From NCBI RefSeq assembly GCF_000703165.1, contig NZ_JNLQ01000002.1, forward strand, positions 2,294,001-2,358,000: 64,000 nt of DNA, read 5' to 3'. Numbering within the stretch: the first letter of the stretch is position 1; every line of letters starts with the position of its first letter. The notes beneath the pieces were generated by a model, which did not search any database, was not told where the DNA came from, and was given only the letters and a program-made list of their open reading frames with translations. Shown here piece by piece: positions 52,723 to 61,046 of the stretch. A program made the position numbers and the translations under genes. Source of the stretch: Butyrivibrio sp. AE3004. Its GTDB lineage: Bacteria > Bacillota > Clostridia > Lachnospirales > Lachnospiraceae.

Positions 52723-52759
52723 AAAAAAAGAGCTGAGGCATAAAAAATGCATCAGCTCA
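52723..52759 (-). terminator. Terminator of the L,D-transpeptidase gene
   Basis: A 12-bp stem (52730-52741 with 52747-52758, one mismatch) and a short loop, then seven Ts on the minus strand. It lies 13 bp after the stop codon. Confidence 0.9.
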
Positions 52760-52771
52760 GTGATTCCTATT

Positions 52772-54556
52772 TTATTCTGCGGGTGTTTCTGCTGCAGGCT
52801 CCTGATTCTCTGCAGGAGTACTCTCTGCTGCAGGTTCCTGATCCTCTGCGGGAGCACTCTCAGCGGCAGGTGCCTGATTTTCCGTAGCCTGTCCTGCACT
52901 TTCTGCAGATGCTTCAGGTGTCGTATTCTGCGCAGCGGCCTCTGCCCCTGCATTTTCGGATGTTTCTGTATCGGTAGCTGCCCCTTCAGCGGCAGGTGCT
53001 TCAGCTGCCTGATTCTCTGCAGGTGTGCTTTCAGCTGCAGGTGCATTGGTGTTTGCCGGTGTATCGGTACCGGCAATTTTACCGTTTATTACCGGTTTTC
53101 TGACTACCTTAACTTCTCCTGTGTTCGGATCAACTACTTCCTGTTCAACAACCGGAACAGGATCTGTTATTCCACCGTAGACAAAAACCGCTTCACCTTT
53201 ACTAACGATTTCATAAATCTTCTCTGCATTTGCAGTAGGAAGATTTATACACCCGTGAGATCCGTTCAGAATATAATCATATCCGCCAAATTGAGATCTC
53301 CAACTGGCATCATGCATACCGACATTACCATTAAAAGGCATCCAGTAGCTGACAGCAGATGAATAGTTCTCTCCTACAAGTGTCGCATCACGCTCCTTAT
53401 AGGTAATCGCATATGATCCGCGCGGAGTTGTTCTCTTTTTATTTACACATCCGGAAACGAAGTCAGAGTCCATGACCATAGCTCCGTCCTGATATACCCA
53501 GAGGTGTTGTGCGGTAAGGTCGATCTCAACATAGGAATTACCCCAGTCATTTTCGCCGTACTGCGCTGCTGTTCCAAAATATACAGGTGTCCTGACACCC
53601 TTTTCACCATTCTTGATTGCTGCTATCAGTTCTGTGGTTTCTGTCGCTCTGTCCATCCACCAGCCGTAATCACCGCCCGTAACAGTAACCTGTTCTCCGC
53701 TATGAGAAGTGATGGTTCTGTTTTTACCGAATGTATCATACTGTTTTGCAAGGCTGTTAACGAACTCTCTTACCTTTTCCTCATCAAGGCTTACCTCTGT
53801 TCCGTTGATATTTAACCATTCCCTGATCTTAGTACCATCCACTACAACGGTATCCGCACCAAATTCATAGGTTATCTGCGCCTTACAGTATGTATTCAGA
53901 TTATTGCAGAAAGTATTAAGCTCAGCATTATCGGAGTAAATTTCAGGTGTGTTATAGCATTCATCATCTATTGTAACCTCACCTTCAAGAACGTCCAATG
54001 CCGCACATATTTTTTCTACAACCTTTTCTCTAATGGGAGAACGTCCCTGATCCTCGGGAACGATATAAAAACCATCTTCCCCTGAAGCCTCAGGAATATA
54101 GGCATTTGCCGGTTCGATAATATTTGCTGCGTTAAGAAGCTGCAGAGTATTTATCTTTTTTTCAACCACATCCCTTGAATACACAACTATGTTATCCGTT
54201 GTGATGTAGGTATCCTTAAAGAGATTTGCCGGCCAGAGGAATGCGTTCTGCTTTTTAAGTGCATCCTCAAACTGGTCGTCCATCCGCAAAGAAAGGCTGA
54301 TATCTTCGGAAGAAATAACGTCAGTAATATCCCCTCTTGCATGAATTGTAAGAGAGTATTTTTTAAGTCCGTCCGTAACCTCTTTTTCTATATCACCTGC
54401 AGTCATCTTATATGCAGGAATATCATTTACATAAGTATTAAAGGCAAAATGCCCCGTAAAATAAAACGATATTCCAAGGTAAATAATCGCAAGCAATCCA
54501 ATAATTATTGCGACAATAATACCGATATTGCCGCCTTTATTCTTAGTTCTTTTCAT
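52772..54556 (-). CDS. L,D-transpeptidase (YkuD) with Ala/Pro/Glu-rich tail
   Basis: 594 residues. One N-terminal membrane helix (IGIIVAIIIGLLAIIYLGIS), a region with a peptidoglycan-binding-like fold (about 40-320), and the YkuD domain (about 340-470) with the catalytic GSHGCINLPTANAEK, preceded by the conserved PFNGNVGMHDA. It ends in about 125 residues of low-complexity A/P/E/T (repeats such as APAAESTPAENQ), probably wall-spanning. L,D-transpeptidases make 3-3 meso-DAP cross-links or attach proteins to peptidoglycan. It sits with MurE (meso-DAP type) in the same cluster. It follows def by 24 bp and separates it from fmt. Confidence 0.94.
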   Translation of the reverse strand: MKRTKNKGGNIGIIVAIIIGLLAIIYLGISFYFTGHFAFNTYVNDIPAYKMTAGDIEKEVTDGLKKYSLTIHARGDITDVISSEDISLSLRMDDQFEDALKKQNAFLWPANLFKDTYITTDNIVVYSRDVVEKKINTLQLLNAANIIEPANAYIPEASGEDGFYIVPEDQGRSPIREKVVEKICAALDVLEGEVTIDDECYNTPEIYSDNAELNTFCNNLNTYCKAQITYEFGADTVVVDGTKIREWLNINGTEVSLDEEKVREFVNSLAKQYDTFGKNRTITSHSGEQVTVTGGDYGWWMDRATETTELIAAIKNGEKGVRTPVYFGTAAQYGENDWGNSYVEIDLTAQHLWVYQDGAMVMDSDFVSGCVNKKRTTPRGSYAITYKERDATLVGENYSSAVSYWMPFNGNVGMHDASWRSQFGGYDYILNGSHGCINLPTANAEKIYEIVSKGEAVFVYGGITDPVPVVEQEVVDPNTGEVKVVRKPVINGKIAGTDTPANTNAPAAESTPAENQAAEAPAAEGAATDTETSENAGAEAAAQNTTPEASAESAGQATENQAPAAESAPAEDQEPAAESTPAENQEPAAETPAE

Positions 54557-54580
54557 ATTTTTTTCATAAAAGTAAATAAA

Positions 54581-55075
54581 TTACTCTTCCTCTTCAGACT
54601 TCTGTAAGTCTTCGTTATTTACAAGCTCGCCCTCAACCTTCTCAACATACATATGTCCGTCAAGATGATCGCATTCATGACAGATAGCTCTTGCAAGAAG
54701 CTCCGTGCCTTCAAGTTCAAAAGGCTTCATATCTATGTCATAGGCTCTGACTTTAACGTAATTAGGTCTGGTCACAACTCCTGACTTTCCGGGAAGTGAA
54801 AGACATCCTTCATAGCCAGTCTGCTCTCCGCTTGTTTCAACGATCACCGGATTGATAAGAAGATGAGGATCATCTCCCTCAGGTGAGCAGTCAATAACTA
54901 CTATTCTCTTTAAGATGCCGACCTGAGGTGCAGCAAGTCCAACACCGTTCGCATCGTACATCGTATCAAACATATCCTCTATAAGCTCGCGAAGTCTGGG
55001 AGTTACCTCCTTAACCTCTTTGCAAGGGCGTGCAAGTACATCATCACCGTATTCTCTAATTTCTCTGAGTGCCAT
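54581..55075 (-). CDS. def: Peptide deformylase Def
   Basis: 164 residues. The three catalytic motifs are intact: GVGLAAPQVGI, EGCLSLPG and ICHECDHLDG (metal-binding HExxH). It removes the N-formyl group from nascent proteins. AAGGTG site. Located after priA, as is typical, but fmt is displaced by two genes. The C-terminus is acidic (SEEEE). Confidence 0.97.
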   Translation of the reverse strand: MALREIREYGDDVLARPCKEVKEVTPRLRELIEDMFDTMYDANGVGLAAPQVGILKRIVVIDCSPEGDDPHLLINPVIVETSGEQTGYEGCLSLPGKSGVVTRPNYVKVRAYDIDMKPFELEGTELLARAICHECDHLDGHMYVEKVEGELVNNEDLQKSEEEE

Positions 55076-55185
55076 TTTTTCACCTTTCTTTCTGTGCTTC
55101 CATTATGTTTATCCTTTATCCATGATTAGTACCTTAGTATATCACAGATGTCATTAATTGCAATTATTCTTGGTAACACACCCGG

Positions 55186-57450
55186 CTACATAAAATTCAT
55201 AGGATCAAAGTCAAACTGAACCTGAAGATAGCGCATAACGCCCTTGCTTTCCCATACATTAAGAACCTTCTCCAGCATATCCTTTATTTCTGTCAGTGCT
55301 TTGTCATCCTCATGCTTCACATATATGACCATTCGGAAAATATCATTTATCTTACTTATGGCTGCAAAAGCAGGTCCTATGATCACAGTCCCCAAAATCT
55401 GCATTCTGTCGATATAGGCACGAAGCTTATTTGCCCTTTCTTTCCCGAAGTTTTCATCCTTCGCCCAAATCTGTATAGCAAGCATATGCGCAGCCGGTGG
55501 ATATCTAAGAAGACTCCTGTAGGATATTTCTTCCTCATAAAAAGACTGATAATCCTGGGCCGCAGCACTTATTATCGCATAGTTGTCAGGCTGGTAGGTC
55601 TGTATCACAACGCTTCCGGGATGAGTACCTCTTCCGGCTCTTCCCGCAGCCTGAGTCAAAAGCTGAAAAGTTCTCTCACCCGCCCTGTAATCCGACGCAT
55701 TAAGAGACATATCGGCAGCAAGTATACCGACCACTGTAACATTTGGGAAATCATGCCCCTTCACGATCATCTGAGTTCCTACAAGAACATCCGCCTCTTC
55801 GGAAGCAAACGCCGACAGTATCTTTTCATAGCTTCCTTTTGTCCTTGTAGTGTCAGCATCCATTCTAAGGACTCTTGCCTTAGGAAAAATCTTGTTTACT
55901 TCTTTTTCAATCTGTTGCGTTCCCGCCCTGAAAGCTGAAACATATTTTGAACCGCACTCAGGACAGTTTTTGGAAACAGGCTGAGTATAACCGCAGTAGT
56001 GGCATACAAGCATTCCTCCTCTGTGCTCAGACATAGACACATCGCAGTGCGGGCATTTGAAAACATAGCCGCATGACCTGCAGGATACAAATCCCGCAAG
56101 TCCTCGCCTGTTTATAAAAAGCATGATCTGATGTCCCATGTCCAGAGCTTCCTGTATTTTTTCCTGAAGGCTTCTGCTGAAAATTGACCTGTTCCCGCTC
56201 CTTAGCTCTTCCCTAAGGTCAGCAATTTCAACCTCCGGGAGTGTTCCTCCCGTCAGTCTCCTGTTTAATTCGAACAGCTTATACTCACCCTTCATGGCTC
56301 TGTAATATGCTTCAAGTGAAGGGGTAGCTGATCCCAAAACCACACTCGCACCACCTGGAACAAGCTTTGCCAGTTCTATTGCGGTCTCCCTTGCGTGATA
56401 CTTGGGCATGGTCTCACTCTTGTAGGAGCTCTCATGTTCCTCATCAATAATGATCAGGCCCACGTTTGGAAAAGGAGTAAAAAGTGCAGATCTCGGACCT
56501 ATGATAATATCAATATCGCCCTCGCTTGCACGCCTTGCCTGGTCATATTTTTCTCCCGGGGAGAGAGTTGAATTCATAACCGAAACTCTCTCACCAAAGT
56601 GCCTGTAAAAGCGCATGAGTGTCTGATAAGTAAGTGCAATCTCAGGAATAAGGACAATTGCCTGCTTTCCTCTTTCAATGATCTCATCGATCATCTTTAT
56701 ATATACTTCGGTCTTACCGCTTCCGGTTATTCCGTGTATAAGGTAGGTCTGCCTTACTCCGTTATCATAATCGGAGATCACACTTCTTACTATATTCTCC
56801 TGCTCTGTGCTTAAGGTTATCTGTTTCCCGGACGCACTAACATCCCCTACGGGATTTCTGTAATACTCCTCGCTCTCAACAATAATTATGCCTTTTTCGG
56901 AAAGCGCCCTGATTACCTGGGCAGTTACATTTAGTTTTCCTGTCACAAGCTCATAGGGGATTCTCTCCGAAGGGTTTTCAAGTAAGGCATTAAGCACTCT
57001 TTCCCTTGCCACCTGATGCTTTTTTACACAGCTATCATAAAAATCCGTAGCCATCTCTACGCTCACACCAAGCTTAATATAACGGCGCAGTAGTGTCTTG
57101 GATTTTTTTCTGACGGGAATAACCGTTCGCAGGGCATTTATCATAGTCGAGCCGTAATTTTTGCGCATCCACGCTGCAAGCTGTACCATGATGCCCTCAG
57201 CAGACATCTCGCCTTCCTCAATTCCAAGTATTTCCTTGGTCTTCTCGGGATCAAACTGCGGTACATCGGTAATCTCCAATACATAACCGCATCTTTTGGT
57301 ATTCCCTCTTCCAAAAGGCACGCTGACACAGCTCCCGGGCTCTATTTTACCCTGCAGCTTTTCGGGTATTCTGTACTGAAAAGGTCTGTCCACCTTTTCG
57401 TGGGAGATATCGATTATTATGTTTGCAAAAGAGTAACTCCCTTTTTCCAT
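55186..57450 (-). CDS. priA: Primosomal helicase PriA
   Basis: 754 residues from the ATG at 57450. An N-terminal 3' DNA-binding domain, helicase motif I GITGSGKTEVYI, DEAH-type motif LIIIDEEHESSYK, and the zinc-binding cluster CRSCGYVFKCPHC with CHYCGYTQPVSKNCPECGS. Motif VI is QAAGRAGRG. It restarts stalled replication forks. The ATG overlaps the murE stop (TGATG); the TTG at 57453 is an alternative. Confidence 0.97.
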   Translation of the reverse strand: MEKGSYSFANIIIDISHEKVDRPFQYRIPEKLQGKIEPGSCVSVPFGRGNTKRCGYVLEITDVPQFDPEKTKEILGIEEGEMSAEGIMVQLAAWMRKNYGSTMINALRTVIPVRKKSKTLLRRYIKLGVSVEMATDFYDSCVKKHQVARERVLNALLENPSERIPYELVTGKLNVTAQVIRALSEKGIIIVESEEYYRNPVGDVSASGKQITLSTEQENIVRSVISDYDNGVRQTYLIHGITGSGKTEVYIKMIDEIIERGKQAIVLIPEIALTYQTLMRFYRHFGERVSVMNSTLSPGEKYDQARRASEGDIDIIIGPRSALFTPFPNVGLIIIDEEHESSYKSETMPKYHARETAIELAKLVPGGASVVLGSATPSLEAYYRAMKGEYKLFELNRRLTGGTLPEVEIADLREELRSGNRSIFSRSLQEKIQEALDMGHQIMLFINRRGLAGFVSCRSCGYVFKCPHCDVSMSEHRGGMLVCHYCGYTQPVSKNCPECGSKYVSAFRAGTQQIEKEVNKIFPKARVLRMDADTTRTKGSYEKILSAFASEEADVLVGTQMIVKGHDFPNVTVVGILAADMSLNASDYRAGERTFQLLTQAAGRAGRGTHPGSVVIQTYQPDNYAIISAAAQDYQSFYEEEISYRSLLRYPPAAHMLAIQIWAKDENFGKERANKLRAYIDRMQILGTVIIGPAFAAISKINDIFRMVIYVKHEDDKALTEIKDMLEKVLNVWESKGVMRYLQVQFDFDPMNFM

Positions 57451-58946
57451 CAAGCCTTTTCCTGAATTTCCTTTAAAATCTCCTGAATAAGAACTCTTTC
57501 ATCCATTGGATATTTAACACCCTTGATTTCCTGATAGTCCTCATGACCTTTTCCGGCAAGAACGATAATGTCACCTTTCTCACCGTTCTCTATTGCATAA
57601 CGGATAGCTTCCTTTCTGTCAGCAATCTTGATGTACTCGCCGTCCGTTTTCTTCATTCCTGTTTCAATATCATTCATGATATCCATAGGATCTTCAAATC
57701 TCGGATTATCCGAAGTGATTATTGTAAAATCAGCAAGCTTTCCGCTCACTTCACCCATTTCAAATCTTCTGAGCTTTGAACGGTTTCCGCCGCAGCCAAA
57801 CACACATATCAAACGAGTCGGATGATAATCGCGAAGAGTACTGAGAAGACTCTTTAGCGCCATTGCATTATGTGCATAGTCAATCATCAGAGTAAAGTCG
57901 TCCGAAACCTTGACCATCTCTATTCTGCCTTTTACATGTGCCTTCTTAAGAGCACTTGCAATAACCTCTTTGTCACATCCAAGCTGCTTAGCAACATCAA
58001 TTGCGCAAAGTGCATTATATACGCTGAATCTGCCGGGAGTAGGAACCTGAGCATGCATCTCAATAATTCCTTTTGTATCAAACATTACTCCAAGTTCACC
58101 GGGCTTATGAAGATAAGCCAGATTTATGGCACAAAGGTCTGCCTTCTCGGAAAAACCATAAGTGGTAAGTTCACAGGTGTGATCCTTTGTAACGTCCTCC
58201 ATATGGGGATCATCAGCGTTTGCAATTCCAACCCTGCACTGTTTAAACAGAAGGCCTTTGCAGTGCATATAATCTTCAAAATCCTTATGCTCCCCGGGTC
58301 CGATATGATCAGCCTCAATATTTGTGAATACACCGATGTCATAAATAAAGCCCTGACTTCTGTGAAGCATAAGTGCCTGAGATGAAACCTCCATAACCAC
58401 GCTGTCGCAGCCGGCGTCTACCATTCTGCGCATATACTGCTGAAGATCATAGGATTCCGGTGTGGTATTTTCCGAATGAATATGCTCATCACCTATGATA
58501 ACTTCGATCGTTCCTATAAGTCCGCACTTATGACCTGCATTTTCAAGCATATTCTTTATAAGGTAGGTTGTTGTTGTTTTACCCTTTGTACCTGTTATGC
58601 CGATTGTCTTTAAGCTCTCTGCGGGATTGCCAAACCACTCTGCGGAAATAAATGCCATAGCATATCTGGTACTATCCACCTTAACTACTACCATGTCTGT
58701 ATTTTCGGGAAGTTCAACTTCCTTTTCCACAACAATTGCCGCAGCCCCGTTCTCAGCGGCTTCCTTTGCAGCAGAATGTCCGTCAAAATTCATTCCTTCT
58801 ATACATAAGAAAAGACATCCTTCTGTAATTTTACGATTATCCCTTACGATTTTGGTTATCTCCACACAGGAAACATCCGCCTTCTTATCGGAATTCCCGA
58901 TAAAAGCCTCATACTTTAAGTTTTTTAGCAGATTCTCGAGTTTCAT
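57450..58946 (-). CDS. murE: UDP-N-acetylmuramoyl-tripeptide synthetase MurE, meso-DAP type
   Basis: 498 residues from the ATG at 58946, which has a GGAGAGAAGG site; the frame is open to 59012. Mur ligase motifs: ATP loop ITGTKGKTTTTYLIKNML, substrate stretch SENTTPESYDLQQYMR, and the specificity motif DNPR in TSDNPRFEDP, which marks addition of meso-diaminopimelate rather than lysine. The conserved N-terminal domain binds UDP. A perfect 8-bp inverted repeat lies upstream at 59047-59070. First of murE-priA-def. Confidence 0.96.
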   Translation of the reverse strand: MKLENLLKNLKYEAFIGNSDKKADVSCVEITKIVRDNRKITEGCLFLCIEGMNFDGHSAAKEAAENGAAAIVVEKEVELPENTDMVVVKVDSTRYAMAFISAEWFGNPAESLKTIGITGTKGKTTTTYLIKNMLENAGHKCGLIGTIEVIIGDEHIHSENTTPESYDLQQYMRRMVDAGCDSVVMEVSSQALMLHRSQGFIYDIGVFTNIEADHIGPGEHKDFEDYMHCKGLLFKQCRVGIANADDPHMEDVTKDHTCELTTYGFSEKADLCAINLAYLHKPGELGVMFDTKGIIEMHAQVPTPGRFSVYNALCAIDVAKQLGCDKEVIASALKKAHVKGRIEMVKVSDDFTLMIDYAHNAMALKSLLSTLRDYHPTRLICVFGCGGNRSKLRRFEMGEVSGKLADFTIITSDNPRFEDPMDIMNDIETGMKKTDGEYIKIADRKEAIRYAIENGEKGDIIVLAGKGHEDYQEIKGVKYPMDERVLIQEILKEIQEKA

Positions 58947-59046
58947 ATCCTTCTCTCCTCTTCTTAATAAAATCATAAATAATTCTACTGTTTTTCTTAA
59001 GTTTTTGAACACAAACAGTTCACATTTAAAATGTATATTATTATCA

Positions 59047-59070
59047 AGATAGTTGATGAACTAACTATCT
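59047..59070. promoter_or_regulatory. Perfect inverted repeat upstream of murE
   Basis: AGATAGTT (59047-59054) and AACTATCT (59063-59070) with an 8-bp spacer. It is not followed by a T run, so it is more likely an operator or mRNA hairpin than a terminator. It lies in the 189-bp recJ-murE gap. Confidence 0.45.
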
Positions 59071-59082
59071 CCCCCTCATAAG

Positions 59083-59123
59083 AAACCGCAGACACACGCT
59101 TACGAGCGTGTGTTTTGTGGTTT
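59083..59123 (-). terminator. Terminator of the recJ gene
   Basis: A long stem of about 16 bp (AAACCGCA/TGTGGTTT plus ACACACGC/GCGTGTGT) with a 6-nt loop, followed on the minus strand by TTTCTTATG, just past the recJ stop. Confidence 0.8.
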
Positions 59124-59135
59124 ATAGAGAAATTT

Positions 59136-60926
59136 TTAGCAAAAGTCTTTCAAAATGATCTGAATACTTTCTTCACCTCTGAATTCATTTATCTTTGGCT
59201 GATAAGCAATATTAACTGTCATTTTTTCATTACATCCCCCATTATATAGCTTTTCTCGATTATCTGCACCAAAGTTAACATCAAGAAATTCATTCCATTT
59301 ATCAAATATACTTCCAAACACCATCATTTCATAGGGCTGACCTTCTTCGTCTCTTACTGTAAGCTTAGCTACATTCTGGTTTTTGCCCATGATCCTTCCC
59401 TTTACAAGCTCTACATTTCTCGCAGCAAATAAAGGCTCGGGATTGCCCTGTCCAAAAGGTGCAAGTCTCTCTATTTCCTTAAGAAGCTCCATATTTATAT
59501 ATCTGATGGGAAGTACCATATCGAGATGCAGTATTTCAACAAAATCCTTTTCTTCCAGTTTACTGTTAGCATTAAGTTTCTCCCTGAATGCCTCCAGGTT
59601 TTCTTTTTTAAGCGAAAAGCCTGCTGCCATCTTATGTCCACCGAATTTTGTAAGCAGATCCCTGCATTCACTCAGTGCTTCAAACATATGATAAGCTTCT
59701 ATGGATCTCCCCGATCCTTTTACCATCTGATCTTTAGTATCCGTAACCACCATAACAGGATGGTTTACTTCTTCTCTGACCTTTCCCGCTATAATTCCCG
59801 CAATTGATTCATGAAGCTCAGGCATATAAATCACAAGAACATCCGGAAGGTTACCTTCATATTTTGCAATAAGCTCCATTGCTTCATCTTTACCTTCCTG
59901 AGTCATATCCTTACGACTGTCATTAAGTTCCTTAAGTTCAAGCGCGATCTCTGCAGCTGCGGAGGGATTATTTTCCATCAAAAGCTCCAGGCCTCTCATA
60001 GCTGAGTCAAGTCTACCCGTTGCATTAAGACAAGGTCCGATTACAAAGCCGTAAATATAACAGGTCACACTGTAAGGGTCTATTTCATTAGCACGTAAGA
60101 GTGCTCGAAGTCCTTCATTTTCTGTCCTGGTTATTGCATTAAAGGAACGCTTAACGATAATTCTGTTTTCATCCTTCAAAGGCATTACATCACACACAGT
60201 TGCCCAGCCGGCAAATATGGTCATCTCATCAAAAAAGCGTTCAAGAGTCAGGTCATTTTTGATTCCCATCTTTTCAGTAAGTACCTGTATAAATTTATAT
60301 GCAACCATTGCTCCGCATATTTCGCTGAAGGGATAAGACTCGTCCCGTCTCTTCGGATCAACAACCGCATCTGCCGGTGGCAGGATCATCCTGCTCTTAT
60401 CATCCTCCGAATAACTAACCTCATGGTGGTCGGTAACAATAACCGTCATCCCAAGTTCTTTAGCATGAGCAATCTGGTCCAGAGCAGCTATTCCGTTGTC
60501 GCAGGTAATAATTGTCTGCTTACCATCCTCATGTGCCTTGTCAACAAGAGAAACGCTAAGCCCATAGCCATCCTGTATTCTATGTGGAAGTACAACATCC
60601 ACACAGGCACCGCAAAGCTTTAATCCCGAGAGCAGAATATATGATGAACAAATACCATCAACATCATAGTCTCCTATTATCCTGATGGAGTCACCCGCTT
60701 TAATTCTCTCCTTCATTATCTCAGCAGCCTTATCTATGTCCTTAAGGAGATGGGGATCATGAAGATACTTCTCATCGCTACTTAGATACATATCTATATC
60801 ATCATTCTCATCATCCCTGTACACTTCTCTGTTACGAAGAATTCTCGCTGTTATGGGAGAAATGCCATGCTTCTTAGCTATCTTTATAAAATCTGCGCTT
60901 TTTCTAGTTTCTAACCATTTTGCCAT
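59136..60926 (-). CDS. recJ: Single-strand DNA-specific exonuclease RecJ
   Basis: 596 residues from the ATG at 60926 (GAGG upstream; the open frame to 61037 overlaps the secDF terminator). DHH-family motifs: IRIIGDYDVDGICSS, TCDNGIAA, TDHHEVS and the DHHA1 C-terminal part with GGHKMAAGFSL. It is a 5' to 3' single-strand exonuclease in repair and recombination. It follows secDF, as in many Firmicutes. Confidence 0.95.
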   Translation of the reverse strand: MAKWLETRKSADFIKIAKKHGISPITARILRNREVYRDDENDDIDMYLSSDEKYLHDPHLLKDIDKAAEIMKERIKAGDSIRIIGDYDVDGICSSYILLSGLKLCGACVDVVLPHRIQDGYGLSVSLVDKAHEDGKQTIITCDNGIAALDQIAHAKELGMTVIVTDHHEVSYSEDDKSRMILPPADAVVDPKRRDESYPFSEICGAMVAYKFIQVLTEKMGIKNDLTLERFFDEMTIFAGWATVCDVMPLKDENRIIVKRSFNAITRTENEGLRALLRANEIDPYSVTCYIYGFVIGPCLNATGRLDSAMRGLELLMENNPSAAAEIALELKELNDSRKDMTQEGKDEAMELIAKYEGNLPDVLVIYMPELHESIAGIIAGKVREEVNHPVMVVTDTKDQMVKGSGRSIEAYHMFEALSECRDLLTKFGGHKMAAGFSLKKENLEAFREKLNANSKLEEKDFVEILHLDMVLPIRYINMELLKEIERLAPFGQGNPEPLFAARNVELVKGRIMGKNQNVAKLTVRDEEGQPYEMMVFGSIFDKWNEFLDVNFGADNREKLYNGGCNEKMTVNIAYQPKINEFRGEESIQIILKDFC

Positions 60927-61007
60927 GTTAATCCTCATTGATAATTGGTATGATTTTTGCTTTGCGAAAGCCTTGTCCATTACGGAGTAATTTCTTATAA
61001 GATAAAT

Positions 61008-61036
61008 AAGGGCTGCCGCAATCAGCGACAGCCCCA
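61008..61036 (-). terminator. Terminator after secDF
   Basis: A GC-rich stem (61010-61017 with 61027-61034, GGGCTGCC/GACAGCCC with extra pairing) and a TTATTTATCTT tail on the minus strand. It is 11 bp past the secDF stop. Confidence 0.75.
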
Positions 61037-61046
61037 CTCATCAAAA

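Noticed and set aside
52556..52741. 62-residue N-terminal extension of the histidine kinase from 52741
   Set aside because: The start codon lies in the stem of the L,D-transpeptidase terminator, and the ATG at 52555 has a ribosome binding site and opens with the first membrane helix.
60927..61037. N-terminal extension of RecJ beginning at 61037
   Set aside because: It overlaps the secDF terminator; the ATG at 60926 has a ribosome binding site and gives the family's usual N-terminus.
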